From positions 62,001 through 126,000 of the forward strand of contig NZ_FCNV02000014.1 of the NCBI RefSeq assembly GCF_001544615.1: DNA of 64,000 bases. Reading direction: 5' to 3'. The stretch's first letter is position 1. The number at the start of each line of letters is the position of its first letter. Made by a program: the position numbers and the translations under genes. Below the pieces are notes generated by a model that was given only the letters and a program-made list of their open reading frames with translations, was not told where the DNA came from and searched no databases. This DNA is from Caballeronia concitans. GTDB lineage: Bacteria > Pseudomonadota > Gammaproteobacteria > Burkholderiales > Burkholderiaceae. Shown here piece by piece: positions 8,014 through 18,104 of the stretch.

Positions 8014-8603
8014 TCAGCACGGTCATCGGCACGGTCATCGAAGAGCGCCGCGACGAACGCGGCATCGGGCAAACCTGCGCTCGTGCGCACCGTTTCCCCA
8101 TGCCACCAGACGCTCGTTTCCGATGCGGCCGCATGCGACGGCATCGAAACGCCGTTCGCGTCATCCTCAAGCGACAGCGATAGCGCCAGCAATCCGGCAT
8201 CGAAATCCACTAAACGAGCGTGTTTGTCGAGTGTCGCGAGCGCGAGCGCTCCGCAACGTCCGAACCACGCATCGGCATGCGCGCCCCAGAAAGGCCAAGG
8301 GTGCGGCTCGACGGGCGCGGCGATCGTCAAGGGAAAGTATCGGCCCGCGCTGTCGATGCTCGGCATCAGCACACCCGCCCAGCCGCTCTCTCCCAGCACG
8401 CCGCCGCCAATCGCGAAGCACCAGAGCGGCGCGGTCAGATACGCATCGAGCCATGCACGCCCGCGCGCCGCGCGTCCGGCGAGCAGGCCCGCCTGCAACA
8501 TCGCGTCCCACGGATCGACGAAGCGCGCGGGCAAGCGCCGCGTCACGAAGTCGCCGTTGCAGCGCAGCTTGCCGAAACATCCGGCGACGCCCGGCGACGC
8601 CAT
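8010..8603 (-). CDS. tagF: TagF/ImpM-type T6SS regulator
   Basis: 197 aa, with the family's N-terminal pattern GVAGCFGKLRCNGDFVTRRLP, then FVDPWDAMLQAGL, and W-rich core GVLMPSIDSAGRYFPLTIAAP and PFWGAHADAWF. TagF proteins repress T6SS assembly after translation; in Agrobacterium TagF is fused to PppA, and here tagF and the phosphatase gene are adjacent but convergent. The ATG at 8603 overlaps the tssM stop (ATGA). This is the last gene of the leftward T6SS operon. Confidence 0.9.
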   Translation of the reverse strand: MASPGVAGCFGKLRCNGDFVTRRLPARFVDPWDAMLQAGLLAGRAARGRAWLDAYLTAPLWCFAIGGGVLGESGWAGVLMPSIDSAGRYFPLTIAAPVEPHPWPFWGAHADAWFGRCGALALATLDKHARLVDFDAGLLALSLSLEDDANGVSMPSHAAASETSVWWHGETVRTSAGLPDAAFVAALFDDRADDRAD

Positions 8604-11600
8604 CACAGATGCTCCGGACAGCGGAACTGTTCGAGCGGCGCGCGCCGGAAAGGATTGACGACGCTCGTCGCATCGAGTTCGAGCACGGCCTTGCGTCCTG
8701 CCGAATCGAGCGTGAGCCTGTAGCGGTCCGGCTGCGCGGTGGCGTCGAGCCTGCCCGCGTCGATGAGATGCAGCAGCGCCCACGGACCGCTCGCGTCGAA
8801 GGAAGCGGACTGCGCCGGGGAAGCCGGATCGAACTGAGCGCTGGCGCGGCCCGTGTTCTTGCCGCTCGGCCATTGCAGCAGCATCGACTGAAGGCCGTCC
8901 TGTGTGAGCGCAAGCTGCTGCCCGTCGATGTCCAGATTCACATGCGTGATCGCCGGATCCAACGAGAGCGCCTTCACGCGAAAGCGGATGGACATGTCGC
9001 GGCTGCCGTCGTGGAAGAACGCATCGCGGATCTGCGCGGCGCGCTGGAATTGCGCGAGCGCGTCGCGGGGCGTGCCCGCTGGCGGCGTCCCGGCGCGCCA
9101 TTGCCACACGGGTCCGCTCGTATCGGCCAGCGCGGCGAGATTCTTCTGGAAGAAATCGTCGATCAGGCCGCCCGGCGCGAACAGCTTGCCGAAGTCGTCG
9201 GCGGCGACATCGCGCGTCGAGGCACGCACGAAGGGATAGCGGCCATCGAGCGCGCGGCGGCAAAGCGGACCGGCGTTCGCGTTCCACTGCGCGTCCAGCC
9301 GGGCGCGCTCGCCGCCTTCGACGAGCGCCGTGCCCGCCGTCACGATCGACGCGGCGACCGGCGTGAGCGGCGCCGGGCTCGTCTGACTCGCGAGCCGCAG
9401 CTTGCCGAGCGCATCGCCGGCGGGCGCGGGCTGGCCCATTCTGCGCGCGGCATCGGCGGCATCGAGATAAACGGCGGCGTCCTTGAGCGGCGCGAGCGCG
9501 CGATCGAGCGCCGTGGCGTCGCCCGGCTTGCCTGCAAGCTGATGCAGCGGCTGGAAATGATCGTCGACGCGCGTCGTTGCGTTCCCCGCGAGCGTCGTTT
9601 CGCGCGCCGCCGCGACGATGAACTTCCTGAGCGGCGAATCGGGCGCGGACAATTCGTTCGCGATGCGCGCGCCATCGGCAAGACCGGTGACGGGCGCGGC
9701 GGTCACATCGTCGAGCAGAGCGTCCCATGCGCGGGTATAGGCGTCGAAGTAGCGCTCGTCGAGCGCGGCGCGCAACGAAGCGACGCCGTCGGGCGTGAGC
9801 GCGGCATCGTCGCTGCCGAGCACCCAGGCATCTTTCGCGACGCTGGTGAGCGCGGCGTCGCGCAAACGCGTGTATTGCGCGTAGCCCGCGCGGGTGTACG
9901 CGCCCGCGACGCCCGCCGTGAGGGGTGCGCCGCTCGTGCGCCGCAAGAGCAGCGGCGCGTTGGGACCGGCGGCGGCGCTCACGCTGAACGCCGGGACATT
10001 GGCCTGCGTGAGTTCGCCGTCCACCCGGTTGCCGATGCGCTGCGACAGCGGCAACTGCGCCAGCCGCGCGCGCGCCGCCTTGACGAGCGCGTCGTCGAGC
10101 GGCAGCGACGGATCGAAATGCGTCTTGTCGAAGAGCGCGGCGAGATGCGCATCGAGCGCGCTGCGTTGCGCCGGAGTCGCGTTGCCTGCGAGCGCCGGAA
10201 CAAGATGCGTGCGCAGCGCGGCGGCCTCGAAATGGCGTGCGTCGCCGAGCATCAGATAGGCGCGCAGCGCTTCGTATCGATATGCTTCGGATGCCGAAGC
10301 ATTATTCGAACCGCCGTCGCGCAATTCCTGCGTCAGCTTGCCGACCGCGAGCGGCAGCAAGGTCTGGTCCAGCAGACGCCGATACGTCACGCGCGCTTCC
10401 TGACCGAGCTTGTCGCCCTGATACAGCCAGAGCCGCGTGAGCCACGGCACCGGCCTGGCCGCGTCCGCGTAGCCGCCGGGCAGCGCGCGCGCCGCGTCGA
10501 GCAGCGGCAGCACGGCGAGCGGATCGGCGGTTGCGTTCGCTTCGCGCGCCAGTTGCGCGACATGCTGCGTCTCGCGCTCGAACGCCGCGACATACGCGCG
10601 ATTGCGCTGATAGCTCACCGCCATGCACGCGAGCGCGAGCATCAGCGTCACGCCCACGAACGCGAGCGCGCCGCGCCGCAGCCACGCGCTGCACCGCTCG
10701 AAGCGTGCGTTCGCGCCGACGAGCCCGGCTTCCGCGATCACCACGTCCTTCAGCATCCGGTTGATGAAATACGCGCGGCCCGACGCGTCGCGGTTATACG
10801 CGGCGTCGCGCCGCAAGCCGAGCGATTGCGCGATGCGGCTGATCGCGCGATCGATCGGCCGTCCGTGCTGCGTGCCGCTCGTGAAATACACGCCGCGCAA
10901 GAGCGGCGACGCCTCGAAGCGCGTGCCGCGAAACGCGCCATCGAGAAAGCGTTCGAGCGCCGGCTGCAATCCCGCGAACTGCTGCGCGAAGCCGTAGATG
11001 CGCGCGCGCCGCGCGACGTCCGTTTCACGCTGCATGCGATGCAGCACGCGCGCCTGGAGCCGCGTGCCGAGCGCATCGAATTCGGCGGGGAATGCCCCGA
11101 GCGCCGCGCCCGCGCCCGGCGACTCGTCGAGCGCGAACGTGATGCCCCAGACCTGGTTGCGCTCCGCTTCGCCGAGATCGTCGAAGAACTCGGTGAATCC
11201 CGCGAGCAGATCGCATTTCGTCACGACGACATAAACCGGAAAGCGCACGCCGAGCCGCTCGCTCAGTTCCGTGAGACGGCTGCGGATGGTGCGGATGTGC
11301 GCGTCGCGCGCGGCTTCGTCGTCATGCACGAGATCCGCCGCCGACAACGTGACGATGACGCCGTTCAGCGGACGCCGCGGCCGGTACTTGCGCAGCAGTT
11401 GCAGAAAGCCCGTCCACGCGGATTCGTCGGCCTGCGCGTCGCTGTCCTGCGTCGTGAAGCGGCCTGCCGTGTCGACGAGCACGGCGTCGTCGGTGAACCA
11501 CCAGTCGCAGTGGCGCGTGCCGCCGACACCGCCGATCGCCTCGTCGCCGAGCTTGTCGCGCAAGGGAAAGCGCAGGCCGGAATGCGCGAGCGCCGTGCTC

Positions 11601-12013
11601 TTGCCCGTCCCCGGCGCGCCGATGAACATGTACCACGGCAACTGATACACCCATTGCCGGCCGTTGACGCCTTTCATGCGCGCTTGCCGCAGGATCGCGA
11701 GCGCCTGTTCGAAACGTTCGCGCAGGATCGCAAGCTCCGCGCTTCCGGCGGCTGCGGTCTGTCCCTGCCCCGACATGCCGCTCGTGAAGCGCAGATTGAC
11801 GAGCCGCGCGGCGATCAGGCGCGCGCCCCAGACGATTCCCCACATGGCGACGAGCGCGGCCATCGCGATCCAGCGGCTGCGCGGCGTTTCGAGCGGCGCG
11901 TGGCCGTTGAACGCGAAAAGCGGCCCTTCGAACCAAACGACGACGAGCAGCGCGAGCACGCCCGCCAGCGTGAACCATTTCGGCATCCTGAGCGTTTCGG
12001 CAACTTTTTTCAT
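8603..12013 (-). CDS. tssM: TssM (IcmF-like) inner-membrane T6SS component
   Basis: 1136 aa, usual length for TssM. Two N-terminal transmembrane helices (about 13-29 and 48-66) are followed by a cytoplasmic GTPase-like domain with an intact Walker A, GAPGTGKST (132-140), and a WWFTDDAVLVDTAGRF Walker B region. A third helix lies near residues 440-460 and the remainder is periplasmic, ending in the IcmF C-terminal beta-sandwich domain. TssM anchors the membrane complex with TssL and normally with the lipoprotein TssJ, which is not encoded in this locus. GGAGA lies five bases before the ATG. Confidence 0.95.
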   Translation of the reverse strand: MKKVAETLRMPKWFTLAGVLALLVVVWFEGPLFAFNGHAPLETPRSRWIAMAALVAMWGIVWGARLIAARLVNLRFTSGMSGQGQTAAAGSAELAILRERFEQALAILRQARMKGVNGRQWVYQLPWYMFIGAPGTGKSTALAHSGLRFPLRDKLGDEAIGGVGGTRHCDWWFTDDAVLVDTAGRFTTQDSDAQADESAWTGFLQLLRKYRPRRPLNGVIVTLSAADLVHDDEAARDAHIRTIRSRLTELSERLGVRFPVYVVVTKCDLLAGFTEFFDDLGEAERNQVWGITFALDESPGAGAALGAFPAEFDALGTRLQARVLHRMQRETDVARRARIYGFAQQFAGLQPALERFLDGAFRGTRFEASPLLRGVYFTSGTQHGRPIDRAISRIAQSLGLRRDAAYNRDASGRAYFINRMLKDVVIAEAGLVGANARFERCSAWLRRGALAFVGVTLMLALACMAVSYQRNRAYVAAFERETQHVAQLAREANATADPLAVLPLLDAARALPGGYADAARPVPWLTRLWLYQGDKLGQEARVTYRRLLDQTLLPLAVGKLTQELRDGGSNNASASEAYRYEALRAYLMLGDARHFEAAALRTHLVPALAGNATPAQRSALDAHLAALFDKTHFDPSLPLDDALVKAARARLAQLPLSQRIGNRVDGELTQANVPAFSVSAAAGPNAPLLLRRTSGAPLTAGVAGAYTRAGYAQYTRLRDAALTSVAKDAWVLGSDDAALTPDGVASLRAALDERYFDAYTRAWDALLDDVTAAPVTGLADGARIANELSAPDSPLRKFIVAAARETTLAGNATTRVDDHFQPLHQLAGKPGDATALDRALAPLKDAAVYLDAADAARRMGQPAPAGDALGKLRLASQTSPAPLTPVAASIVTAGTALVEGGERARLDAQWNANAGPLCRRALDGRYPFVRASTRDVAADDFGKLFAPGGLIDDFFQKNLAALADTSGPVWQWRAGTPPAGTPRDALAQFQRAAQIRDAFFHDGSRDMSIRFRVKALSLDPAITHVNLDIDGQQLALTQDGLQSMLLQWPSGKNTGRASAQFDPASPAQSASFDASGPWALLHLIDAGRLDATAQPDRYRLTLDSAGRKAVLELDATSVVNPFRRAPLEQFRCPEHL

Positions 12014-12047
12014 CGATGTCTCCGTGCTGTTGTGCTTTACAAGTGAC

Positions 12048-13385
12048 TCACGACGACGCGCCCGGCGCGAGCAGCGTGATCTCCACGCGGCGGTTTTTCG
12101 CGCGGCCGGCGGGCGTATCGTTCGATGCGAGCGGCTCCGCGTCGCCGCGCCCTTCGGCGGAAAAGCGCGCAGGCGTGCCGGTCAGCGACGCGAGCATCGC
12201 GCTCACGCTCTGCGCACGTGCCTGCGACAGATGCCAGTTCGACGGGAAGCGCGCGGACACGAGCCGCTGATCGTCGGTATGGCCCGTCACCACGACCTTG
12301 CCGGGCACGCTCTTGAGCGCGTCCGCGATGCGCCCGATCAGCGCGTCGTAGGCGGGATCGAGCGTCGCGCTGGCGGAGGCGAACAGGTTGTCGCCATTGA
12401 TCGTGACGATGGAGCGGTCCGCCGCCTCGCGCACCGAAACCAGACCTCGGCGAATCTCGGGCGCGAGGAAGGTCGCGAGCGTCGCGGCGGCGGCGGGCAT
12501 CGCGGCAGGCGCGATCACGCTCGGCGGCGCGGCGGGCCGCGCGCTCACGCGAATGCGGTTGAGCGCGTCGAACACGGGGTCCGACGTGCGGTTCAGGCTC
12601 ATCGCAAGCGCGATGTGCGTCGCCACCAGCACGACGCCCGCGAGCGCGGCGCACACCCACGGCGGCATGCGCTGCCCGAGCGGCCGTCGCGCGCGTTCGG
12701 CGGGCCGCCAGTGCACCGAAAGCTCGGTCTCGAAAGCGCCGCGCTGGTCGCGGATCATGCGTTCGAGCCGCTCGCGCGCGGATTCGAGCTGACTGCGGCC
12801 ACCATCGATCAGGCGATAGCGTCCTTCGAAACCCAGCGACAGGATCACGTAGAGCAGTTCCAGCACGTCGACGTTGCGCGCCGGATCTTGCGCGAGGCGT
12901 TGCAGGATCAGAAAGAAGCGCTCGCCGCCCGACGCTTCGTTGTGAAAAGTCACGAGCAGGCTGCGGCTCGCCCACACGCCGCTGCCCCACGGCGTGCCCG
13001 CGATCGCCTCGTCGATGAACGTGCACAAGCAATAGCGCGCCGCCGCGAGCTTTTCGGTGTCGGCGCCGCTCGCGCGGGCTTCCTGCTCGAACGCGCGCAC
13101 CATGCGCACGAGTTCGCCGCGCAGCCCTTCGATATCGGTCATCGCGGCCCGCTGGCGCAGCGGCAGCGCAAGCTCGATGAGCGGATTCGCCGCGCGCACG
13201 AGCGGGTTCAGGCCACTCGCGATCGAAAGGAACGGCGCGCGCGGCGCGTCATCAACGGGTGCGCGCGCCGCGACGCGTCCGCCCGGTTGCGGAATCAGGA
13301 TGGTGTCGTCCGGGTCGAAGCCGGCCTGCGGAAAGGTCGATGCATTCACGTTGCGTTCCTTCGTCGAATGGAGCCGGGGATTCAT
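12048..13385 (-). CDS. tssL: TssL (DotU-like) with C-terminal OmpA domain
   Basis: 445 aa. The DotU domain covers about residues 50-250 (NPLIELALPLRQ; CTFIDEAIAGTPWG; LELLYVILSLGFEGRYR), a single transmembrane helix follows (PPWVCAALAGVVLVATHIAL), and the C-terminus is a peptidoglycan-binding OmpA-like domain (TGHTDDQRL; LSQARAQSVSAML; NRRVEITL). So this is the extended TssL, able to bind the cell wall itself. The ATG at 13385 overlaps the tssK stop, but a GTG at 13349 has a much better site (AAGGA seven bases upstream) and may be the true start, giving 433 aa. Confidence 0.93.
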   Translation of the reverse strand: MNPRLHSTKERNVNASTFPQAGFDPDDTILIPQPGGRVAARAPVDDAPRAPFLSIASGLNPLVRAANPLIELALPLRQRAAMTDIEGLRGELVRMVRAFEQEARASGADTEKLAAARYCLCTFIDEAIAGTPWGSGVWASRSLLVTFHNEASGGERFFLILQRLAQDPARNVDVLELLYVILSLGFEGRYRLIDGGRSQLESARERLERMIRDQRGAFETELSVHWRPAERARRPLGQRMPPWVCAALAGVVLVATHIALAMSLNRTSDPVFDALNRIRVSARPAAPPSVIAPAAMPAAAATLATFLAPEIRRGLVSVREAADRSIVTINGDNLFASASATLDPAYDALIGRIADALKSVPGKVVVTGHTDDQRLVSARFPSNWHLSQARAQSVSAMLASLTGTPARFSAEGRGDAEPLASNDTPAGRAKNRRVEITLLAPGASS

Positions 13386-14722
13386 GGGCGGATCGCCCAG
13401 AATTCGAACTCGATGCCGGGAAAATCCCCCGCCACATGCAGCGCCACGCCCGCCGAGGTCGCAAACTGCCGCCACAGATCGCCACCGCGCTCCAGTTCGA
13501 AATAAGTGAAGCCGGCATGGAACGGCAACTGACGCGGCGCGACCGGCAACGCACGCAGCGCGATGCCCGGCAACTGCAGGTTGACGAGATCGCGGATGCG
13601 CTCGACCGGCCCGAGCTTCGCCTGCTGCGGAAAGCCGTTGAGGAGCGCGGCGGGTGCGAGATCGGCCTTGACCGCGAGCACGAAGCTCGCCGAGCGGAAC
13701 AGTTCGCGGTCCGGCACGATCGCCACGCGCAGCCCGTACTTGCGCTCCTCCAGCGCGATGGGCACCACATGCGGGTCCATCACGGCGGCGAGCGCGGCGC
13801 GCAGCGCGTTGACGAGCGGCGTGAACGTCTCGTCGAGCCGCTCGTGGCGATACGCCGGAAACGCACCGGGACGCTTCCCGGACTGGCTGAAGGTGGCAAG
13901 TTCGCCCGCCAGTTGCAGCGCGTGCTGATGCAGGTCGTGCGGATGCAAACCCGTCGTCGATGCAATGCCCGCGAACAACGGCTCTGCCCGGTTGAGCACC
14001 TGAAGCAGCAGGAAGTCGGCGATTTCGGCTGCGCCGGTCGCGGCGGGCTGGGCGAGGCGCGCGGCGAGCGCATCGGCGCGCTGGTGCATGAGTCCCGTGA
14101 GTTCGTCGACGAATCCGCTGAGCCGGCGCGACACGCGATAGTCGAGGCACGGCGGCGCGTAGGCCGCATCGAGCACGATGCTGTTGTCCGCGCGACGCTC
14201 CACGATGCGCGCGATCCCGAGCGACGTATGCGCGTGCGCCACGTCCGCTTCGAACGCAAGGCGCAGTTGCAGCTTGCCGACCTGCACGAGCGCGGCGCCG
14301 GTCGCGCCCTCGTTGCTGTCGAGCACTTCCGTTTCCGCGATACGATGCCGCGCGAAGCCATCGTGACCGGCGTGCGCCGCATACGCGGCCTCGGGCGCGC
14401 CGTGACGCGCGACGGGCAGCGCGAGCACGACGGTCAGATCGCGCGCGTCCTCGGGCACGGCGAGCGGCAGCGGAAGCTCGTCGTCGGCGGGAAGGCGAAA
14501 CGGACTGCCGTCGGGCAGCACGCCCGCGCACGCATTGAGCGCGATGCGGCCGAGCTTCAGTTGCTCGACATCGATCTCCAGTTCCGAGAAGCCGTATGCA
14601 TAGGGCCGCAGCGCGGCGCAGCGCGCGTCGATCTGCGCGCGCACGTAGCGGTCGTGCTGCTGCAAGTGCTGCGGCTGAAGCAGCATGCCTTCGGACCAGA
14701 TCACCTTGTTGTTCCTGGACAT
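13382..14722 (-). CDS. tssK: TssK baseplate-membrane connector
   Basis: 446 aa with the hallmark N-terminus KVIWSEGMLLQPQHLQQHDRY and the C-terminal domain ending FELERGGDLWRQF and GIEFEFWAIRP. TssK trimers link the T6SS baseplate to the membrane complex. GAGG lies five bases before the ATG. It directly follows tagH; in many T6SS loci tssJ sits in this place, but only 19 bp separate the two genes here. Confidence 0.95.
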   Translation of the reverse strand: MSRNNKVIWSEGMLLQPQHLQQHDRYVRAQIDARCAALRPYAYGFSELEIDVEQLKLGRIALNACAGVLPDGSPFRLPADDELPLPLAVPEDARDLTVVLALPVARHGAPEAAYAAHAGHDGFARHRIAETEVLDSNEGATGAALVQVGKLQLRLAFEADVAHAHTSLGIARIVERRADNSIVLDAAYAPPCLDYRVSRRLSGFVDELTGLMHQRADALAARLAQPAATGAAEIADFLLLQVLNRAEPLFAGIASTTGLHPHDLHQHALQLAGELATFSQSGKRPGAFPAYRHERLDETFTPLVNALRAALAAVMDPHVVPIALEERKYGLRVAIVPDRELFRSASFVLAVKADLAPAALLNGFPQQAKLGPVERIRDLVNLQLPGIALRALPVAPRQLPFHAGFTYFELERGGDLWRQFATSAGVALHVAGDFPGIEFEFWAIRP

Positions 14723-14741
14723 CGTCGCCTCGCGCGTCAAT

Positions 14742-16061
14742 TCAGATTGAAGAAGCGAGCGGCTTCGCATCGGCGAAACCGCTCGCCTGCCGCTCGTATG
14801 CGTCGTTGAAGGCGCTGCCGGATAGCGCCTGGAGATCGTCGGCGCTCGCGCGCGTCAGTTCGGCGTGCAGCGCGACGAGACGATCCCACTGACGCGCCTT
14901 GCGGCACGCGGGTAGCCAGTGGAGCCAGCCGCGTTGTGTGCTGGATGCCGCTATCGTCTGCGGATCGAAGCGGCCGAGCAGATGCTGCATCGCCGCGCGC
15001 GTGCCCGCGAGGACCGCGAGTTCGTGACGGCGGATGTCGTCGAAGGCGCCCTCCAGCGCGGTCTGCGCGGGCAGATAGCCTGCGCTCGCGCCGCGCAGCA
15101 TTTGCGCAAGCGCGCCGTCGCCGTCGGGAAAGAACTTGAGCGGATTGTTGTCGCGCTGGACCAGCATCGTGGTGTCGAGGCTGATCTCGCGCTTCAAAGC
15201 CGAGCGCGACAGCAGCACGTCCACCACGCCGCGCACCGCCGTGCGCAGCATTCCGCCCGCGAGACGCGCGACCTCGGCGGCATCGCGGGTGCCGAGCGCG
15301 GCGGCATCGACGCCCATGCCGTCGAGCAGCGCCGCATAGGCCGATTCGGCGATGGCGTCGTTCGCGGCGGCGCTCGTGCAAGGCGCGAAAGCGATGTCAC
15401 CCAGCGGATCGTAGTCGTGCGGAATGCCGCCTGCGGGCGCATGCGCCGCCGTACGGACGGACGGCACGTAGGCGACCTGCTCGGGCGGCACGTGATCGCT
15501 CCGCGATCCGGCGAACGCCGCGTGGCCGTCCAGCCGATGCGGCGCATCATCCGCGCAGCCGGAGGCCACGGCGAGCGGATCGAAGCGCGGGCCGGGCAGC
15601 GGCGAATCGGCCAGCACCGCCGCACAGGCGAGCGGATCGTGCGCGAGCGCTGCGGCAACGCCTTCTTCGCTTGCCGCGTTCAAAGGATCGAAGCCGCGCT
15701 GGTCGTGCACGCCGAGCGGCGCATCGAAGGCTTCGGCGGGCGCGCGCGTCATCATTCGCACGCCGAGCCGGTAGCCGCCGATCTCCAGCACGTCGCCGTT
15801 CGCGAGCGGCGCGCTCTGGCCGACTGCGAGCGGACGTCCTCCGACGCGGCTCGGATTGCTGCCGAGATCCGCGAGCCGCCAGCCGTCCTCGGTCCAGTCG
15901 ATCCGCGCATGCACGCGCGACACGGTCTTCGCCGCATCCGGCAGCACCATCGCGTTGCCGGGGCCGCGCCCGATGGTGCCGCCCGCCGTGCCGAACCGGC
16001 TCGCGAGCGGCGCATCCGGCGCGCTGCCCTGATAGCTCTCCACCGTGAGCGTGAGGTACAT
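14742..16061 (-). CDS. tagH: TagH, FHA-domain T6SS regulator
   Basis: 439 aa. An N-terminal FHA domain (about 1-100) has the phosphothreonine-binding pattern IGRGPGNAMVLPD, VSRVHARI and DLGSNPSRVGG; the usual Asn of the last motif reads Ser-Asn-Pro-Ser here. The middle is Asp/Pro-rich with repeated FDPL/YDPL motifs (GFDPLNA, RFDPLAV, DYDPLGD). The C-terminal 190 residues match the T6SS FHA-associated domain (NPLKFFPDG; MQHLLGRFDP). It is the expected target of the kinase at 5.75 kb. Start 16061 is chosen because AAGGAGA precedes it; an ATG at 16085 overlapping the vgrG stop lacks a ribosome site. Confidence 0.9.
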   Translation of the reverse strand: MYLTLTVESYQGSAPDAPLASRFGTAGGTIGRGPGNAMVLPDAAKTVSRVHARIDWTEDGWRLADLGSNPSRVGGRPLAVGQSAPLANGDVLEIGGYRLGVRMMTRAPAEAFDAPLGVHDQRGFDPLNAASEEGVAAALAHDPLACAAVLADSPLPGPRFDPLAVASGCADDAPHRLDGHAAFAGSRSDHVPPEQVAYVPSVRTAAHAPAGGIPHDYDPLGDIAFAPCTSAAANDAIAESAYAALLDGMGVDAAALGTRDAAEVARLAGGMLRTAVRGVVDVLLSRSALKREISLDTTMLVQRDNNPLKFFPDGDGALAQMLRGASAGYLPAQTALEGAFDDIRRHELAVLAGTRAAMQHLLGRFDPQTIAASSTQRGWLHWLPACRKARQWDRLVALHAELTRASADDLQALSGSAFNDAYERQASGFADAKPLASSI

Positions 16062-16081
16062 GGAGTCTCCTTCGTGTCCGT

Positions 16082-18088
16082 TCATCTGGAACCGTCGTCG
16101 GCCTGGCGCGGCGCATCGGGTGCATCGGGCGACGCGCTCGCCGCCCCCGCCCCGCCGCCTGCACCGCCGCAATTGATCTGCACGACCACGCCGTCGATCG
16201 ACACCGGCCCGGCCGCGCTGATCGCGATACCGGACGGTCCGAGCACGATGGTGTTGCCGCCCGCCTTGAGCGTGAGCGTCGCGCCGGCCTCGATGGTGAC
16301 GTTGGCCCCGCCCTTCACATCGACGTTAACACCCGCCCCCACCAAAATATTCGCCCCGCTTTTGTGTTGCGTATCGCCGCCGACATCCAGGGAAAATTTG
16401 CCGCCGATGTGCGTGCGCTGGCTGCCCTGCACCGCGTCGCTGCGATTTCCGCCGCAGCGCGCGAAGTCGTCCTGCTCGACGATCACATGCCGCTCGTTGC
16501 CGATCCGCGTGAGCGCGTCGTGCTTGACCCAGGTTTCGAGATCGCGCTCGGCGTGAAAGAACAACTGCTCGGCATTCTTCGTATCGTCGAAACGCATTTC
16601 GTTGAAGCCGTTGCCGCCTTTCGTCGAATTGCTCTTGATCGTGGTCCGCGCCATCTTCGCGGGCAGTTCGTAAGGCACGGTCTGCGCCGCGTTGTAGACG
16701 CTGCCGATCACGAGCGGCTGGTCCGGGTCGCCTTCGATGAAATGCACGAGCACTTCCTGTCCGATGCGCGGCAGAAAGAACGCGCCGTAGCCCTTGCCCG
16801 CCCACGGCTGCGCGACGCGCACCCAGCAGCGCTGCAACGACTCGCGCGACGCATCGGGCGCGAGCTGTTCCCAATGAAACTGCACCTTGATGCGGCCGTA
16901 TTTGTCGGTATGAATCTCTTCGCCCTTTGGTCCGACGACGATCGCCGTCTGCGGCCCCGCGACACTCGCACGCGGCGTGGTGCGCGCGGAGCGAAACCCG
17001 GCGTCGCGCGGCAGCGCCGTGAAAGCGCAATCGAAAACGGACGGTCTCGCGCGCGCATCCAAAGACGAAATATAGGTATCCGAATTGATTTCGTATTCAG
17101 CCGACACGACGAGATATTCGCCGTGGTGCTGCGCGAGCGGATGATCGCTCAACTGGACGATGCCGCCCGGCCAGATGGCGCGCGCGGTCGTGCGTGCGTT
17201 CACGAAGACATTGGCCGCCTGATGCGCCTCGACATGCGCGCGCGCAAGACGCTCGGCGTCTTCGTGGCGCGTGTAGCCCGGCGCGTGCTCCTGCATGGCG
17301 TAGACCGCTTCATCGAAACGCTTCACGCGATGCGCGCGCGCGACGAGCCCTTGCTGCGCCGATTGCGACGGCTTCTCGAAGTCATAGTCGTTGATCTCGA
17401 CGATGCCCGTCGCCACTTCGCCGCCGGTGGACCACGCGTAGACCCACTCGTGTTCGTGCGGCGCGGCGGTCTGCGCGCGAAACGGCAGCGCCTTGCAATG
17501 CGGCGTCGCGTCGTGCACGTGCGACGAATCCGTGAGGATCAGCCGATGCTTCCCGCCCCGATGCTCGAAGTAGTAGTAAATGCCTTCGCGCTCGGCGAGC
17601 CGGCTCACGAAATCGAAATCCGTCTCGCGGTACTGCGCGCAATGTTCGAGACCCGGATACGCGGCCGAGCACTTGTTCTCGAAGTCGATGTGATAGTCCG
17701 CGAGCACGCTGCAGATGATCGCTGGCACGGTCATCTGGTGAAAGAAGCGGCAGTGCGACGCGCGCGTGAGCAGCCACAGGCGGGGGCGCACCGTCGCGCG
17801 ATACATCGCCGGGAGATTGGGCTGCGTGCTCGCGGGCCGCGCCAGCTCGAACGCCGTGACGATGCCGTTGTACTCGCGCGTGCCGCCGGAAGGAATCGCA
17901 AGCGACAGCGAGAAGTCGCTGCCGAGCATCTTCGCGATATCGGCATTCGAGCGCTCCGCGAGCAGTTCGAGATCCCATTGCGCGAGACGTCCCAGTTCCT
18001 CGCGTCCGCGCATGCGGTAGAGCACGAGCGCGTTCTTGCCGAGCGCGCAGGTCACCTGCGCGATGCGATCGGTGTCGGTGAGCATCAT
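16082..18088 (-). CDS. vgrG: VgrG (TssI) T6SS spike protein
   Basis: 668 aa. gp27-like base (ETDFDFVSRLAEREGIYYYFEH), gp5-like OB fold (HTDKYGRIKVQFHWE; CWVRVAQPWAGKGYGAFFLPRIGQEVLVHFIEGDPDQP) and a short beta-helix with Gly/Val-rich repeats (DVGGDTQHKSGANILVGAG) are in the normal order. There is no extra enzymatic C-terminal domain: it ends soon after the needle in a Gly/Ala/Asp-rich tail with Cys in QINCGGAGGG. Effectors must therefore be loaded by other means. GAGG lies upstream of the ATG at 18088. It is followed directly by tagH and preceded by the PAAR-like gene. Confidence 0.95.
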   Translation of the reverse strand: MMLTDTDRIAQVTCALGKNALVLYRMRGREELGRLAQWDLELLAERSNADIAKMLGSDFSLSLAIPSGGTREYNGIVTAFELARPASTQPNLPAMYRATVRPRLWLLTRASHCRFFHQMTVPAIICSVLADYHIDFENKCSAAYPGLEHCAQYRETDFDFVSRLAEREGIYYYFEHRGGKHRLILTDSSHVHDATPHCKALPFRAQTAAPHEHEWVYAWSTGGEVATGIVEINDYDFEKPSQSAQQGLVARAHRVKRFDEAVYAMQEHAPGYTRHEDAERLARAHVEAHQAANVFVNARTTARAIWPGGIVQLSDHPLAQHHGEYLVVSAEYEINSDTYISSLDARARPSVFDCAFTALPRDAGFRSARTTPRASVAGPQTAIVVGPKGEEIHTDKYGRIKVQFHWEQLAPDASRESLQRCWVRVAQPWAGKGYGAFFLPRIGQEVLVHFIEGDPDQPLVIGSVYNAAQTVPYELPAKMARTTIKSNSTKGGNGFNEMRFDDTKNAEQLFFHAERDLETWVKHDALTRIGNERHVIVEQDDFARCGGNRSDAVQGSQRTHIGGKFSLDVGGDTQHKSGANILVGAGVNVDVKGGANVTIEAGATLTLKAGGNTIVLGPSGIAISAAGPVSIDGVVVQINCGGAGGGAGAASASPDAPDAPRQADDGSR

Positions 18089-18104
18089 CGGCGGCCTCGT
18101 CGTT

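Noticed and set aside
7913-12046. Very long + strand open frame (1377 codons) opposite tagF/tssM
   Set aside because: It is the mirror of real tssM/tagF coding on the other strand in GC-rich DNA; its translation is Arg/Ala-rich with no domain, while the - strand gives complete TssM and TagF proteins.
14723-14741. A hidden tssJ between tagH and tssK
   Set aside because: Only 19 bp separate the two genes, and no lipoprotein gene occurs anywhere else in the T6SS operon.
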